Positions 23,534 to 37,806 of a DNA stretch of 64,000 bases are shown here, piece by piece; position 1 is the first letter of the stretch, and each line of letters begins with the position of its first letter. Source of the DNA: Xenorhabdus cabanillasii (GTDB lineage: Bacteria > Pseudomonadota > Gammaproteobacteria > Enterobacterales > Enterobacteriaceae); assembly GCF_003386665.1 (NCBI RefSeq), contig NZ_QTUB01000001.1, forward strand, positions 1,550,001 through 1,614,000, written 5' to 3'. Under the pieces are notes generated by a model that saw nothing but the letters and a program-made list of their open reading frames with translations, was not told the origin of the DNA and did not search any database. Both the position numbers and the translations under genes were made by a program.

Positions 23534-24832
23534 TTATTTCAGACGCGCAATGGCTCGATAACCAATGTCTTTCCGATAAAAACAACCTTCCCAGCTAATC
23601 TTTTCAGCTTTCAAGTAAGCCTTTTTTTGTGCTTCTGCAATATTTTTACCCAATGCCGTAACACATAAAACACGGCCACCTGCGGTTACTACCTCTGTAT
23701 CCTTGAGAGCGGTTCCCGCATGGAAAACTTTTTCATCAGATTGAGTTTCGTTGAATGGTGCTTCTTGATTCAGGCCAGAGATCACATCACCTTTGGTATA
23801 ATCAGCCGGATAGCCATTTGCCGCTAACACTACACCCAGCGCAGAGCGGGCATCCCATTCGGATGTTTTTCCATCTAACTGGCCTTTTGCTCCAGCGAGA
23901 CACAGTTCGACCAAATCAGAGTGCAAGCGCATCATAATTGGTTGGGTTTCAGGATCACCAAAGCGGCAATTAAATTCGATAACTTTCGGCTCGCCTTGTT
24001 TGTCAATCATCAAACCTGCATAGAGAAAGCCGACATAGGTATGTCCTTCCGCAGCCATGCCTTCAACTGTCGGATAAATGATTTTCTCCATCACACGCTG
24101 GTGGATCTCATCATTTATAACTGGTGCCGGAGAATATGCGCCCATTCCGCCAGTATTTGGCCCTGTGTCTCCATCTCCGACCCGTTTGTGATCCTGGCTG
24201 GTTGCCATGGGAACCACATTTTTACCATCTACCATGACAATAAAACTGGCTTCTTCTCCGTCCAGAAATTCTTCAATGACAATCCGATGTCCTGCGTCAC
24301 CAAATGCATTGCCTGCCAGCATATCTTTAACAGCGTTTTGAGCCTCTTCCATTGTCATGGCGACAACTACACCTTTACCTGCTGCCAGACCATCGGCCTT
24401 AATGACAATAGGTGCTCCCATTGTTTCCAGATAAGCGAGAGCGGGTTCAACTTCTGTGAAATTTTGGTAAGCCGCTGTTGGTATATGATGACGTGCGAGA
24501 AAATCTTTGGTGAAAGCCTTAGAACCTTCCAGTTGGGCGGCTGCCTGAGTCGGGCCAAAGATTGTCAGCCCTGCCTGTTGAAAAGCATCAACCACACCGA
24601 TAACCAGAGGGGCTTCTGGCCCTACAATAGTGAGAGCAATATTATGGCTTTGAGCAAAGGCCAATAAACCATCAATATCTGTTGCGGCAATATCTACATT
24701 TTTTAGATTCACTTCCAATGCTGTTCCAGCGTTACCCGGTGCGACGTAAACTTGACTTGCCAGCGGAGATTGAGCTGCTTTCCATGCCAGTGCATGTTCC
24801 CTTCCGCCACTACCAATAATCAGTATATTCAT
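23534..24832 (-). CDS. purD: Phosphoribosylamine-glycine ligase PurD
   Basis: 432 residues. The ATP-grasp enzyme has the N-terminal MNILIIGSGGREHALAW motif and the family signature FGDPETQPIMMRL. It joins glycine to phosphoribosylamine in step 2 of purine synthesis. It lies 30 bp downstream of purH and is transcribed with it. Confidence 0.97.
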   Translation of the reverse strand: MNILIIGSGGREHALAWKAAQSPLASQVYVAPGNAGTALEVNLKNVDIAATDIDGLLAFAQSHNIALTIVGPEAPLVIGVVDAFQQAGLTIFGPTQAAAQLEGSKAFTKDFLARHHIPTAAYQNFTEVEPALAYLETMGAPIVIKADGLAAGKGVVVAMTMEEAQNAVKDMLAGNAFGDAGHRIVIEEFLDGEEASFIVMVDGKNVVPMATSQDHKRVGDGDTGPNTGGMGAYSPAPVINDEIHQRVMEKIIYPTVEGMAAEGHTYVGFLYAGLMIDKQGEPKVIEFNCRFGDPETQPIMMRLHSDLVELCLAGAKGQLDGKTSEWDARSALGVVLAANGYPADYTKGDVISGLNQEAPFNETQSDEKVFHAGTALKDTEVVTAGGRVLCVTALGKNIAEAQKKAYLKAEKISWEGCFYRKDIGYRAIARLK

Positions 24833-24862
24833 CAGGTTCTCCTATTATAAAGCTGAGACAGG

Positions 24863-26452
24863 TTAATGGCGGAAATGACGCATGCCGGTAAAAATCATGG
24901 CGATGCCATGCTCATCCGCAGCGGCAATCACTTCATCATCACGTATTGAGCCGCCTGGCTGGATCACACAACTCACTCCCACGGCTGCGGCAGCATCAAT
25001 ACCATCTCGGAACGGGAAAAAAGCATCAGAAGCCATAGCACATCCCTGAACTTCCAGCCCTTCATCGGCTGCCTTAATCCCTGCGATTTTAGCTGAATAA
25101 ACACGGCTCATCTGGCCTGCGCCAATACCGATTGTCATATTATCTTTGGCATAAACAATGGCATTGGATTTAACAAACTTAGCGACTTTCCAGCAGAATA
25201 GCGCATCCTGCATTTCTTGTTCTGTTGGTTGACGTTTAGAAACTACCCGTAACTGATCTTCTGTTACCATGCCTAAATCACGATCCTGTACTAATAAACC
25301 GCCATTAACACGTTTGAAATCTACCCCGGCAGCGGGTGAATACCATTCGCCACAGGCCAGAACACGGACATTTTGTTTGTTTGCCAGAATTGGTAAGGCT
25401 GCTTCATTAATAGTAGGTGCAATGATGACTTCAACGAACTGACGTTCAATGATGGCTTTGGCAGTATCCGCATCCAATTCACGGTTAAAGGCAATAATTC
25501 CACCGAATGCTGAGGTAGGATCAGTTGTGAATGCACGATCATAAGCTGTACGGATATCAGTTCCAATCGCAACGCCACAAGGATTGGCATGTTTGACAAT
25601 CACGCAAGCAGGTTCGGAAAAGGTTTTCACACACTCCAGAGCGGCATCAGTATCTGCGATATTATTGTAAGAAAGTGCTTTGCCTTGTAGTTGTGTGGCT
25701 GTGGCAATAGAAGCTTCTTCTATATTCTCTTCTATATAGAAAGCAGCATCCTGATGGCTATTCTCACCATAACGCATATCTTGCTTCTTGATGAAGTTCA
25801 GATTTAGCGTACGAGGGAATTTACCTGACGGTTGGTCGGATTCATCGTGATAAGCAGGAACCAGTTTGCCAAAATAGTTGGCGATCATGCTGTCATAAGC
25901 GGCTGTGTGTTCAAATGCTTTAATAGCCAGATCGAAGCGGGTTGATTGGGTCAGAGAATTCTGATGGTTATCCATTTCCTCTATGATCTTGTTGTAATCC
26001 TGGCTATTAACAACAATAGCGACATCTTTATGGTTCTTGGCTGCGGAACGAACCATGGTCGGGCCGCCAATATCGATATTCTCCACCGCATCTTCCAGAG
26101 AGCAATCCGGCTTCGCGACGGTTTGCGCGAAAGGGTAAAGATTGACGACTACCATATTAATCGGTGCAATCTGGTGTTGCTCCATCACTGCATCATCTTG
26201 CCCACGTCGACCAAGAATGCCGCCATGTACTTTAGGATGAAGTGTTTTCACTCGTCCATCCATCATTTCAGGAAAACCAGTATAGTCGGAAACTTCGGTA
26301 ACATTCAGACCTGCTTCAGCCAGCAGATGTGCAGTTCCCCCTGTTGAAAGCAGTTCGACACCGCGATTGGATAAGGCCTTAGCAAATTCAACAATACCCG
26401 CTTTGTCAGAAACACTCAGCAGGGCACGATGGATTGGACGAAGCTGTTGCAT
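24863..26452 (-). CDS. purH: Bifunctional AICAR formyltransferase/IMP cyclohydrolase PurH
   Basis: 529 residues from the ATG at 26450-26452 ([19 protein letters not shown]); the frame is open for 39 codons further upstream but crosses the PurR operator region. The IMP cyclohydrolase domain (about 1-200) includes [15 protein letters not shown] and [18 protein letters not shown]. The formyltransferase domain follows, with the KHANPCGVA motif carrying its active-site Lys-His. It catalyses the last two steps of IMP synthesis. purD follows in the same operon. Confidence 0.97.
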   Translation of the reverse strand: MQQLRPIHRALLSVSDKAGIVEFAKALSNRGVELLSTGGTAHLLAEAGLNVTEVSDYTGFPEMMDGRVKTLHPKVHGGILGRRGQDDAVMEQHQIAPINMVVVNLYPFAQTVAKPDCSLEDAVENIDIGGPTMVRSAAKNHKDVAIVVNSQDYNKIIEEMDNHQNSLTQSTRFDLAIKAFEHTAAYDSMIANYFGKLVPAYHDESDQPSGKFPRTLNLNFIKKQDMRYGENSHQDAAFYIEENIEEASIATATQLQGKALSYNNIADTDAALECVKTFSEPACVIVKHANPCGVAIGTDIRTAYDRAFTTDPTSAFGGIIAFNRELDADTAKAIIERQFVEVIIAPTINEAALPILANKQNVRVLACGEWYSPAAGVDFKRVNGGLLVQDRDLGMVTEDQLRVVSKRQPTEQEMQDALFCWKVAKFVKSNAIVYAKDNMTIGIGAGQMSRVYSAKIAGIKAADEGLEVQGCAMASDAFFPFRDGIDAAAAVGVSCVIQPGGSIRDDEVIAAADEHGIAMIFTGMRHFRH

Positions 26453-26531
26453 TGGTGTGATCCCTTGGATTTCATCAAACAAGAATGTGTTATTGAAAAA
26501 ATTATGTGGTAATTTTTCAGCTATGATTGTA

Positions 26532-26547
26532 ACGCAAACGTTTGCGT
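26532..26547. promoter_or_regulatory. PurR operator upstream of purHD
   Basis: ACGCAAACGTTTGCGT is a perfect 16-bp palindrome and an exact match to the PurR consensus. It is 80 bp upstream of the purH start, as expected for purine repression. Confidence 0.93.
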
Positions 26548-26664
26548 GATGCTCGATAAATTTTATCAAAATATCTATCTGTTAATAACCTTGTGTGTAA
26601 CTTGGTATAAGTAAGTGTTTTGCTGTGTAATTCAGCAAACGATATTTTTTTTTCAAAAAAACTA

Positions 26665-26792
26665 TTGTCAGCGCCGGAAAACGCCCTATAATGCGCATCC
26701 GTTGTCACGACAAACACACAAACCAGTCGGGATGACAAGAGTTGAAAGCCGCGAAAATAAAGGCTTGACACGCTGAGAGGAAAGCGTAAGAT
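26665..26792 (+). promoter_or_regulatory. rRNA operon promoters P1 and P2
   Basis: P1: TTGTCA (26665-26670), 16-bp spacer, TATAAT (26687-26692), followed by the G+C-rich discriminator GCGC and preceded by A/T runs suitable as an UP element. P2: TTGACA (26765-26770), 16-bp spacer, TAAGAT (26787-26792). Tandem promoters with 16-bp spacing are characteristic of rrn operons. Confidence 0.88.
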
Positions 26793-26831
26793 ACGCCACC
26801 TCGCAACCCGGAACGAAAGTTCGGTTGCCCA

Positions 26832-26844
26832 TGCTCTTTAACAA
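26832..26844 (+). promoter_or_regulatory. rrn leader boxA antitermination site
   Basis: TGCTCTTTAACAA matches the rrn boxA recruiting the Nus antitermination complex. A second copy of the motif (GCTCTTTAACAA, from 28911) precedes the 23S gene. Confidence 0.85.
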
Positions 26845-26985
26845 ATTAATCAGACAATCTGTGTGGGCACTCGCAGGACACGATCAACGCCGCAAGGCGA
26901 AAAAGATTCAAGTCTTGAAGAGTGACTGAAACAGTTAATTCATTGCGATACTGAACAGTGAAATTCTTTGAGCATCAAACACTTT

Positions 26986-28530
<1,545 letters not shown>

Positions 28531-28598
28531 ACCGAATGATGGTAACTTGTGAGTGTTCACACAGATTGTCTGATGAAAGAAAGAGACAGTATCGGCAC

Positions 28599-28675
<77 letters not shown>

Positions 28676-28770
28676 ATTCTGCTTGTCCTTGGATCTTCAG
28701 GCGCTGCGTGACTCGCGTTGAAATCTTCGGTGGCTAAGCGAATTGAGCAGGATGCTGATACATGATATCT

Positions 28771-28846
28771 GGGGCTATAGCTCAGCTGGGAGAGCGCCTG
28801 CCTTGCACGCAGGAGGTCAGCGGTTCGATCCCGCTTAGCTCCACCA
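28771..28846 (+). tRNA. alaT: tRNA-Ala (TGC)
   Basis: 76 nt with encoded CCA. The anticodon TGC is at 28804-28806; T-loop GGTTCGATCCC. Partner of tRNA-Ile in the rrn spacer. Confidence 0.98.
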
Positions 28847-29021
28847 TTTTATCTGCTCTTAACCTGATTTCAGAATATATTGAGAATCATCAGTGTATTG
28901 TGAAATATTTGCTCTTTAACAATCTGGAACAAGCTGAAAATTTGAAACCATCAATAGGGTCATTGACGATATTGATGCGTCTCTCAACATACTCCAATTC
29001 GAAGACACCTTCGGGTTGTGA

Positions 29022-32031
<3,010 letters not shown>

Positions 32032-32125
32032 ACAACACCGAAGGTGTTTTGGGGCAGAGAGACGAAAAAAGTTTCAGAGAAAGACACATAGCGTCATCAG
32101 CTTGTTCGGGATTGAATACAGGATT

Positions 32126-32245
32126 TGTCTGGCGGCAATAGCGCGGTGGTCCCACCTGACCCCATGCCGAACTCAGCAGTGAAACGCCGGCGCGCCGATG
32201 GTAGTGTGGGGTCTCCCCATGTGAGAGTAGGGCACTGCCAGACAT
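32126..32245 (+). rRNA. rrf: 5S ribosomal RNA
   Basis: 120 nt from TGTCTGGCGGCAATAGCG to CACTGCCAGACA, with the conserved CCGAACTCAG loop. Confidence 0.97.
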
Positions 32246-32260
32246 TCATTTAGTCAGAGA

Positions 32261-32287
32261 AGCCATCCGTCACCGGATGGCTTTTTT
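32261..32287 (+). terminator. rRNA operon terminator
   Basis: 9-bp stem AGCCATCCG / CGGATGGCT with loop TCAC and a T6 tract. Confidence 0.93.
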
Positions 32288-32320
32288 GCGTTTGGGGATA
32301 ATAGTTTATTTTTTCAATTT

Positions 32321-32980
32321 TTATCCGTTATTTTTGCGAGAATAAGCAGCTAATACGGTTCTTTCTGATAAATCCAGATAATCTTCCATTTTCTGCGTCG
32401 CTAATTCTGTCTGACCTGAATCCAGAAGCTCTAGAATATATGCATTCTTATCGACATAAGGAGCATATAGCAGTTCTGGTTCATTCAAAAGGCCAAAAGC
32501 TAAACGAAGTTCTGCCGAAATATTGCGGTAGAATGTCATTAATCTTTCACTGTCGGTTAGTTCTACGATAGCGGCATGGAAACGCATATTGGCTGTACCA
32601 ACTCCGACCCAATCTTGCTGATTTTGACATTGCCGGGCATTTGCTACTGCTTCCCGCATTTTGGTAACAGCAGGATGCATAGGGTATGCCTGTGCAAGTG
32701 CTTGGCATTCAATCAGTTTTCTGACTCGATAGATATCAATAATTGACGCAATATCAGGTATTGCTACAAACACACCTCGATTGGGTTGGTGTTTTAATAA
32801 ACCTTCTTGAGTAAGAGTACGGAATACTTCCCGTAAAGTATTGCGGGAAATTTCAAGTTGTTCACTTAGGATTGCTTCTGATAAACGTTGTCCGGGTAAT
32901 AATTCCCCGATAACCAGTTTATTTCTTATGATTTCTGCAATTTTCTTACTCAAGATTTGAGGAGAACTCTCTCTTTTCAT
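32321..32980 (-). CDS. GntR family (FadR-type) transcriptional regulator
   Basis: 219 residues. The N-terminal winged helix (LLPGQRLSEAILSEQLEISRNTLREVFRTLTQEG) is typical GntR, and the helical C-terminal FCD domain (about 80-210) binds small carboxylic ligands in this subfamily. It is divergent from the 5-oxoproline cluster starting at 33290 and probably controls it in response to 5-oxoproline or a related acid; this is inferred from position. No operator palindrome could be assigned with confidence. Confidence 0.85.
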   Translation of the reverse strand: MKRESSPQILSKKIAEIIRNKLVIGELLPGQRLSEAILSEQLEISRNTLREVFRTLTQEGLLKHQPNRGVFVAIPDIASIIDIYRVRKLIECQALAQAYPMHPAVTKMREAVANARQCQNQQDWVGVGTANMRFHAAIVELTDSERLMTFYRNISAELRLAFGLLNEPELLYAPYVDKNAYILELLDSGQTELATQKMEDYLDLSERTVLAAYSRKNNG

Positions 32981-33289
32981 AGTTATCCATTAGGTGTAGC
33001 TGAGAAAAGTGCCTTTGGTGTTCAAAAGTTAATCTTCACATATTCTTGGATAACCAGCAAGTTACGATTATTTGCTTAATATAAGATGACATGATTCTTT
33101 TCATCCTAATTCTAAGATTGTGTATTTCAATATTGTCTACCTCAATATTACGTGCTTGAGAATTTGGTCGGGAATATGAATAAAGTGATCTCTGTTGGAT
33201 TTTTACACTATATAGACTAATTTTATTTGATTATTTTCTCGTCAGAAATTATCTATTGTTCAACAACATGACAATGATGATTTAACAAT
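32981..33289. other. Divergent intergenic region, gntR / pxpA
   Basis: About 310 bp of AT-rich DNA with no gene. Repeated TTGTCTACCTCAATATT-like segments around 33130 are candidate regulator sites, but no clear operator could be defined. It must contain both promoters. Confidence 0.4.
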
Positions 33290-34057
33290 ATGATAAATGT
33301 AATCGATTTAAACAGTGATCTCGGAGAGAGTTTTGGACAGTGGAGGATGGGAAATGATGAGGAAATGCTGGGGATTGTCAGCAGTGCAAATGTTGCCTGT
33401 GGCTTTCACGCAGGTGATCCAGCAGGAATTTTGCAGACACTGAAATTAGCGAAGGAAAATCAGATCGTTATTGGGGCTCATGTTTCTTATCCTGATTTAG
33501 TTGGTTTTGGCCGTCGTAATATGGATCTTGCCAGTGATGAACTTACCGCAGATGTGATTTATCAGATTGGTGCTTTGCAAGGGCTGGCTACATCAATAGG
33601 AACAACAGTCAGTTATGTAAAACCACACGGTGCGCTTTATAACACGATAGCTAATGATAAACAGCAGGCTCTGGCGGTTATTGAGGGCATATTGGCAATT
33701 AACCCAAATCTTGCATTGATGGGATTGGCTGGCTCAAATATCCTCCGGCTGGCGCAAGAAAAAGGTCTGAAAACTATCTCTGAGGCTTTTGCAGATCGTG
33801 CCTACACATCGAAAGGAGAATTGGTTTCCCGTCGTGAAGAAGGTGCTGTATTGCATGATGCTAACTATGTTGCACAGCGTATGTTGCAGTTAGTAACAGA
33901 GGGAGGAGTGGGATCTATTGATGGAAAATTCACCCCTATTGAAGCAGATTCTATTTGTGTACATGGTGATAGCTTAGGTGCGCTGGATATGGCCCGACAG
34001 ATAAAAATTGTCCTGCAACAGGCAGGGATCACCATTCGATCATTTCTCCATTCATAA
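33290..34057 (+). CDS. pxpA: 5-oxoprolinase subunit A (LamB/YcsF family)
   Basis: 255 residues. Family blocks are [52 protein letters not shown] and [15 protein letters not shown]. PxpA is the subunit that, with PxpB and PxpC, hydrolyses 5-oxoproline to glutamate at the expense of ATP. The ATG at 33290 has only a weak ribosome-binding site. It is followed at 32 bp by a fused PxpB-PxpC gene and then a biotin carboxylase. Confidence 0.93.
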   Translation: MINVIDLNSDLGESFGQWRMGNDEEMLGIVSSANVACGFHAGDPAGILQTLKLAKENQIVIGAHVSYPDLVGFGRRNMDLASDELTADVIYQIGALQGLATSIGTTVSYVKPHGALYNTIANDKQQALAVIEGILAINPNLALMGLAGSNILRLAQEKGLKTISEAFADRAYTSKGELVSRREEGAVLHDANYVAQRMLQLVTEGGVGSIDGKFTPIEADSICVHGDSLGALDMARQIKIVLQQAGITIRSFLHS

Positions 34058-34088
34058 CCACATAGATTAAATATTTCAGGAGATAGCT

Positions 34089-35693
34089 TTGCGTTTTTTA
34101 CCTGTTAATTTTAATTCCATTATGGTTGAACTCAGTGGATTGACAGAAACACTGATGTTGTTTGATTCGCTGAATATGACACCGATCCCTGGGATTGAAG
34201 AGACTATTCCGGCGGCAAGAACTTTAATGATCCGTTTTCACCCGATGACAATTTCAGTTTATCAATTGGTAGATGAGATTCAGAATCGAAGTCTGCAAAC
34301 ATGCCGCTATGTGAGTGGAAAACAGATTGAGATCCCAGTGTGCTATAACGGTGAAGACTTAGCTGCTGTTGCTGAAATGCTAGGAACCTCAGTACAGGAC
34401 GTTATACGCCAACACACCGAAAATGAATATATGGTGGCTTTTACTGGATTTGCGCCTGGTTTTGCTTACATGGTTTCGGATATTGCACAATGGAATATTC
34501 CACGTCGTAAAACACCAAGAACACGTATTCCCGCGGGCACAGTTGCTTTGGCGGGGGAGTTCAGTGGCATTTATCCTCAGGCAAGTCCCGGAGGTTGGCA
34601 ACTGCTTGGTATTACCAATGAACGCATGTGGGATCTTTCGCGCCCTGAACCTGCTTTATTACAACCGGGTAATCGTGTCAGTTTCCGAAATGTTGAACGA
34701 GGTATTGTAACGGTAAGTTTGCCTGAAAAATCGTCTATTACTGATGACACTTTTGCTGAAATATCTCCAAAGGGAAATTTTTGTTCTCTGGAAATATTAT
34801 CTGTCGGACTACAAACATTATTCCAGGATTTAGGGCGTTTGGGAAAATCAGGGTTGGGGATATCGGCATCTGGTGCCATGGATAAAAGTGCTTTGCGTAG
34901 TGCAAATCGTATCGTTGGTAACTCTTCTGATCAAGCATGTTTGGAAATAGTACAAGGGGGATTTAAAGCTGTCGTCCGAGGGAAAATAATTATTGGGGTT
35001 ACTGGAGCTTTCTGTCCAATTCGAATCAAAACCCCGCAAGGGGAAATTTTGCATGTAAACCCTTACCAACCTATTGATTTAAATGATGGAGATGAAATCA
35101 CATTAGGAATACCCAATGCGGGAATGCGCTCTTATCTGGCTGTCAGAGGGGGTTTTATTATTCCTGAAGTACTGGGCAGTCGTTCATTTGACACGCTGTC
35201 TAATATTGGCCCTGTACCAATAAAATCTGACGATAGATTGGTCGTAGGAGAAACATCTCATTGTGCAGCAGTATCTGTTTCTGAAACACCTGCATTCGTA
35301 ATGCCAAATAAAGATGACGTTGTGATATTGGATATATTCCTCGGCCCTCGTACTGACTGGTTTGAGCAGACATCAATTGATTTGTTACGAAACCAAATCT
35401 GGCAGGTAACTCCACAATCCAACAGGATTGGTTTGAGGCTAAATGGTGAGTACGCACTATCACGTATTAAGCACGAAGAGTTACCAAGTGAAGGAACTTG
35501 CCGTGGTGCGATACAAATTCCGGCCAGTGGGCAGCCAGTATTGTTTCTGGCAGATCATCCTGTGACAGGTGGATATCCTGTTATTGCTTCTGTGGCACAT
35601 TATCACCTTGATCTTGCTGGTCAGATTCCGATCAATGGTAAAATTCAATTTAATCCCATCAATCAATTCCACGAAATCCAGGGGAGTAAATAG
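34089..35693 (+). CDS. pxpBC: Fused 5-oxoprolinase subunits B and C (KipI-KipA fusion)
   Basis: 534 residues starting at TTG 34089, 5 bases after AGGAGA. Residues about 1-225 are a PxpB/KipI domain ([42 protein letters not shown]), and about 230-530 a PxpC/KipA carboxyltransferase-like domain ([55 protein letters not shown]). In E. coli these are separate genes. Fusions of this order resemble the C-terminal half of urea carboxylase and are often annotated as allophanate hydrolase or urea amidolyase; pxpA next door points to 5-oxoproline. The biotin carboxylase gene begins 5 bp later. Confidence 0.9.
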   Translation: MRFLPVNFNSIMVELSGLTETLMLFDSLNMTPIPGIEETIPAARTLMIRFHPMTISVYQLVDEIQNRSLQTCRYVSGKQIEIPVCYNGEDLAAVAEMLGTSVQDVIRQHTENEYMVAFTGFAPGFAYMVSDIAQWNIPRRKTPRTRIPAGTVALAGEFSGIYPQASPGGWQLLGITNERMWDLSRPEPALLQPGNRVSFRNVERGIVTVSLPEKSSITDDTFAEISPKGNFCSLEILSVGLQTLFQDLGRLGKSGLGISASGAMDKSALRSANRIVGNSSDQACLEIVQGGFKAVVRGKIIIGVTGAFCPIRIKTPQGEILHVNPYQPIDLNDGDEITLGIPNAGMRSYLAVRGGFIIPEVLGSRSFDTLSNIGPVPIKSDDRLVVGETSHCAAVSVSETPAFVMPNKDDVVILDIFLGPRTDWFEQTSIDLLRNQIWQVTPQSNRIGLRLNGEYALSRIKHEELPSEGTCRGAIQIPASGQPVLFLADHPVTGGYPVIASVAHYHLDLAGQIPINGKIQFNPINQFHEIQGSK

Positions 35694-35698
35694 CGGCA

Positions 35699-37474
35699 AT
35701 GAACGCGACTGTAAACAATGTAAAAAAGACTACAAATAAGGTATTGATTGCCAATCGTGGTGAAATTGCTGTTCGCATCATTCGTGCTTGTCGTGACTAT
35801 GGCATACAAACGGTAGCTGTTTATGCAGATTCTGATTTTGATGCACAACACGTACAATTAGCAGATGAAACGTACGCTTTAGCAGGAAACAGACCTACAG
35901 AAACCTATCTTAATATTCCACGCTTACTGGAGATCGCAAAGCAAGCTCAGGCAACGATGATCCATCCCGGATACGGTTTTTTGTCTGAGCGAGCGGAATT
36001 TGCCCGTGCTGTTATCGATGCAGGATTGATTTGGATTGGCCCTGATCCTGACACAATTGACGAGTTGGGAAATAAAGTTAAGGCACGTAAAATTGCCCGG
36101 CAAGTTGGTGCTCCTTTGGTGACAGGAACCACAGAGCCTGTCAAAGATGTGCAGGAAGTGGTTGCTTTTGCCGAGGAACATGGCTTGCCTATTGCTATTA
36201 AAGCTGCATTTGGTGGTGGAGGTCGTGGTTTGAAAGTGGCTTGGCGACGAGATGAAGTTGAAGAACTTTACTATTCCGCAGTACGTGAGGCAACAGCAGC
36301 TTTTGGGCGGGGGGAATGTTTTATTGAACAGTTCCTGAATAAACCGCGTCATATTGAAGCGCAGGTGATTGCAGATAAATACGGCAATATCGTTGTGGTT
36401 GGCACCCGTGATTGTTCCTTGCAGCGTCGGAATCAGAAACTGGTAGAAGAAGCTCCGGCTCCCTTTTTAACTCAGCAGCAACGAGAACGCATTCATCAAG
36501 CGGCAAAAGAGATTTGTGCGGCAACCCATTATGTCGGAGCGGGGACGGTCGAGTTTTTACTTAGTGCTAATGGTACGCTCTCTTTTTTAGAAGTGAATAC
36601 TCGCTTACAAGTTGAGCATCCCGTTACGGAAGAAACAACAGGGATTGATTTGGTTATTGAACAGTTGAGGATTGCAGAAGGTTATCCGTTAAGCATCCAA
36701 GAAACGCCTGCACCAAGAGGGCATTCGTTTGAATTTCGCATCAATGCGGAAGATGCAGGAAAAGGTTTTTTGCCCACATCTGGTACTATCACAGAGTTTC
36801 TCCCGCCTTCTGGTCCTGGTATTCGTCTGGACTCCGGTGTAATGAGTGGTTCTACAGTCCCCGCTACTTTTGATTCATTGATGGCAAAACTGATCGTCAC
36901 AGGAACAACACGTGAGCAGGCTCTTGCCCGTGCACGTCGGGCATTACAAGAATTTAAAATCAGCGGAGTAGCATCAGTTTTACCTTTCCACCGGGCTGTA
37001 ATCGAACATTCTGATTTTGTCTCAGGGGATAATTTCAACGTTCATACCCGTTGGATTGAAACGGATTTTGCCAATAAACTGGAAGCTTCGCTCCGTCAGA
37101 TCCCTGCTGAGGATAAAAATATCACCCGCACTTATATTGAAATTGATGGTCGCAGGTGTGAACTGGGTTTGCCATCGGCTCTGTTAGCGGGATTAGCCCA
37201 CTCATTACCTGCTAATGGGCAGCAATTGCTTCATCCGATAACGGAGGAAGCCGAACCAAAAGATCCCCGTCAGGTAAAGGCATCTATTTCCGGCATCCTG
37301 CATTCCTGGTTGGTTCAGGAAGGGGAACAAGTAAATGAAGGTGATGTGATTGCCGTGATGGAAGCCATGAAAATGGAGGTACAGATCAGTGCACATTGTT
37401 CAGGGAAAATCACATTCTGTGCTCAGGCAGGGAATTATCAGGATGCAGAAAGCATTTTGGCTAACATAGAATAG
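35699..37474 (+). CDS. Biotin carboxylase fused to a biotin carboxyl carrier domain
   Basis: 591 residues. The biotin carboxylase part (about 15-460) has the N-terminal [19 protein letters not shown], the glycine-rich ATP loop [12 protein letters not shown] and the [16 protein letters not shown] catalytic block. A C-terminal biotinyl domain (about 520-591) carries the target lysine in EAMKMEV (about K558). It resembles the A subunit of acyl-CoA or urea carboxylases but has no carboxyltransferase of its own. Position directly after pxpA-pxpBC suggests it carboxylates a 5-oxoproline-pathway substrate or serves the KipI-KipA protein as carboxyl donor. That is inference; a detached acyl-CoA carboxylase subunit is the alternative. 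Confidence 0.9.
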   Translation: MNATVNNVKKTTNKVLIANRGEIAVRIIRACRDYGIQTVAVYADSDFDAQHVQLADETYALAGNRPTETYLNIPRLLEIAKQAQATMIHPGYGFLSERAEFARAVIDAGLIWIGPDPDTIDELGNKVKARKIARQVGAPLVTGTTEPVKDVQEVVAFAEEHGLPIAIKAAFGGGGRGLKVAWRRDEVEELYYSAVREATAAFGRGECFIEQFLNKPRHIEAQVIADKYGNIVVVGTRDCSLQRRNQKLVEEAPAPFLTQQQRERIHQAAKEICAATHYVGAGTVEFLLSANGTLSFLEVNTRLQVEHPVTEETTGIDLVIEQLRIAEGYPLSIQETPAPRGHSFEFRINAEDAGKGFLPTSGTITEFLPPSGPGIRLDSGVMSGSTVPATFDSLMAKLIVTGTTREQALARARRALQEFKISGVASVLPFHRAVIEHSDFVSGDNFNVHTRWIETDFANKLEASLRQIPAEDKNITRTYIEIDGRRCELGLPSALLAGLAHSLPANGQQLLHPITEEAEPKDPRQVKASISGILHSWLVQEGEQVNEGDVIAVMEAMKMEVQISAHCSGKITFCAQAGNYQDAESILANIE

Positions 37475-37489
37475 TAAAAATCAAAGGGG

Positions 37490-37513
37490 AGGGGACAAAT
37501 TGTTCCCTTTAAG
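37490..37513 (+). terminator. Possible terminator of the 5-oxoproline cluster
   Basis: An 8-bp stem with one G-T pair (37490-37497 / 37501-37508), 3-base loop, followed by TTTAAGC. Weak T-tract. Confidence 0.4.
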
Positions 37514-37717
37514 CTTTATTAAACTGGCGAAACAGGATGTCATTAGTAAAGCATTATGGCTCCTGATAGCGCCTTAGTCAGGCTCTTTATCGTCATCAAC
37601 TTCTTCATTCTATTCAATAAATAAACCTGCCTTTGTGGACTCAGATCGTCAACAAATCTTCGCTAAGAGCTAAGAATAGTGGGATTTGTTGGGATCTTAT
37701 TCCGAATTTAAATAGTT

Positions 37718-37789
37718 AAAATAAATGATAATAACTTAAGGTTATTTACATTTCCTATAGAAATATAAATAATAATGATTCTCAATCAT
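37718..37789 (+). promoter_or_regulatory. Fur-box-like sequences upstream of the TonB receptor
   Basis: AATAATGATTCTCAATCAT (37771-37789) matches most of the 19-bp Fur consensus and abuts the receptor start. A second, weaker GATAAT-type match (AAATGATAATAACTTA) lies at 37722-37737. Iron repression is inferred. The rest of the 330-bp interval from 37475 shows no gene. Confidence 0.7.
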
Positions 37790-37806
37790 GTTTTAACTGA
37801 AAATGT

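Noticed and set aside
33290..37474. Urea amidolyase or acetyl-CoA carboxylase cluster
   Set aside because: pxpA is present, there is no allophanate hydrolase amidase domain and no acyl-CoA carboxyltransferase; the 5-oxoproline reading fits better.
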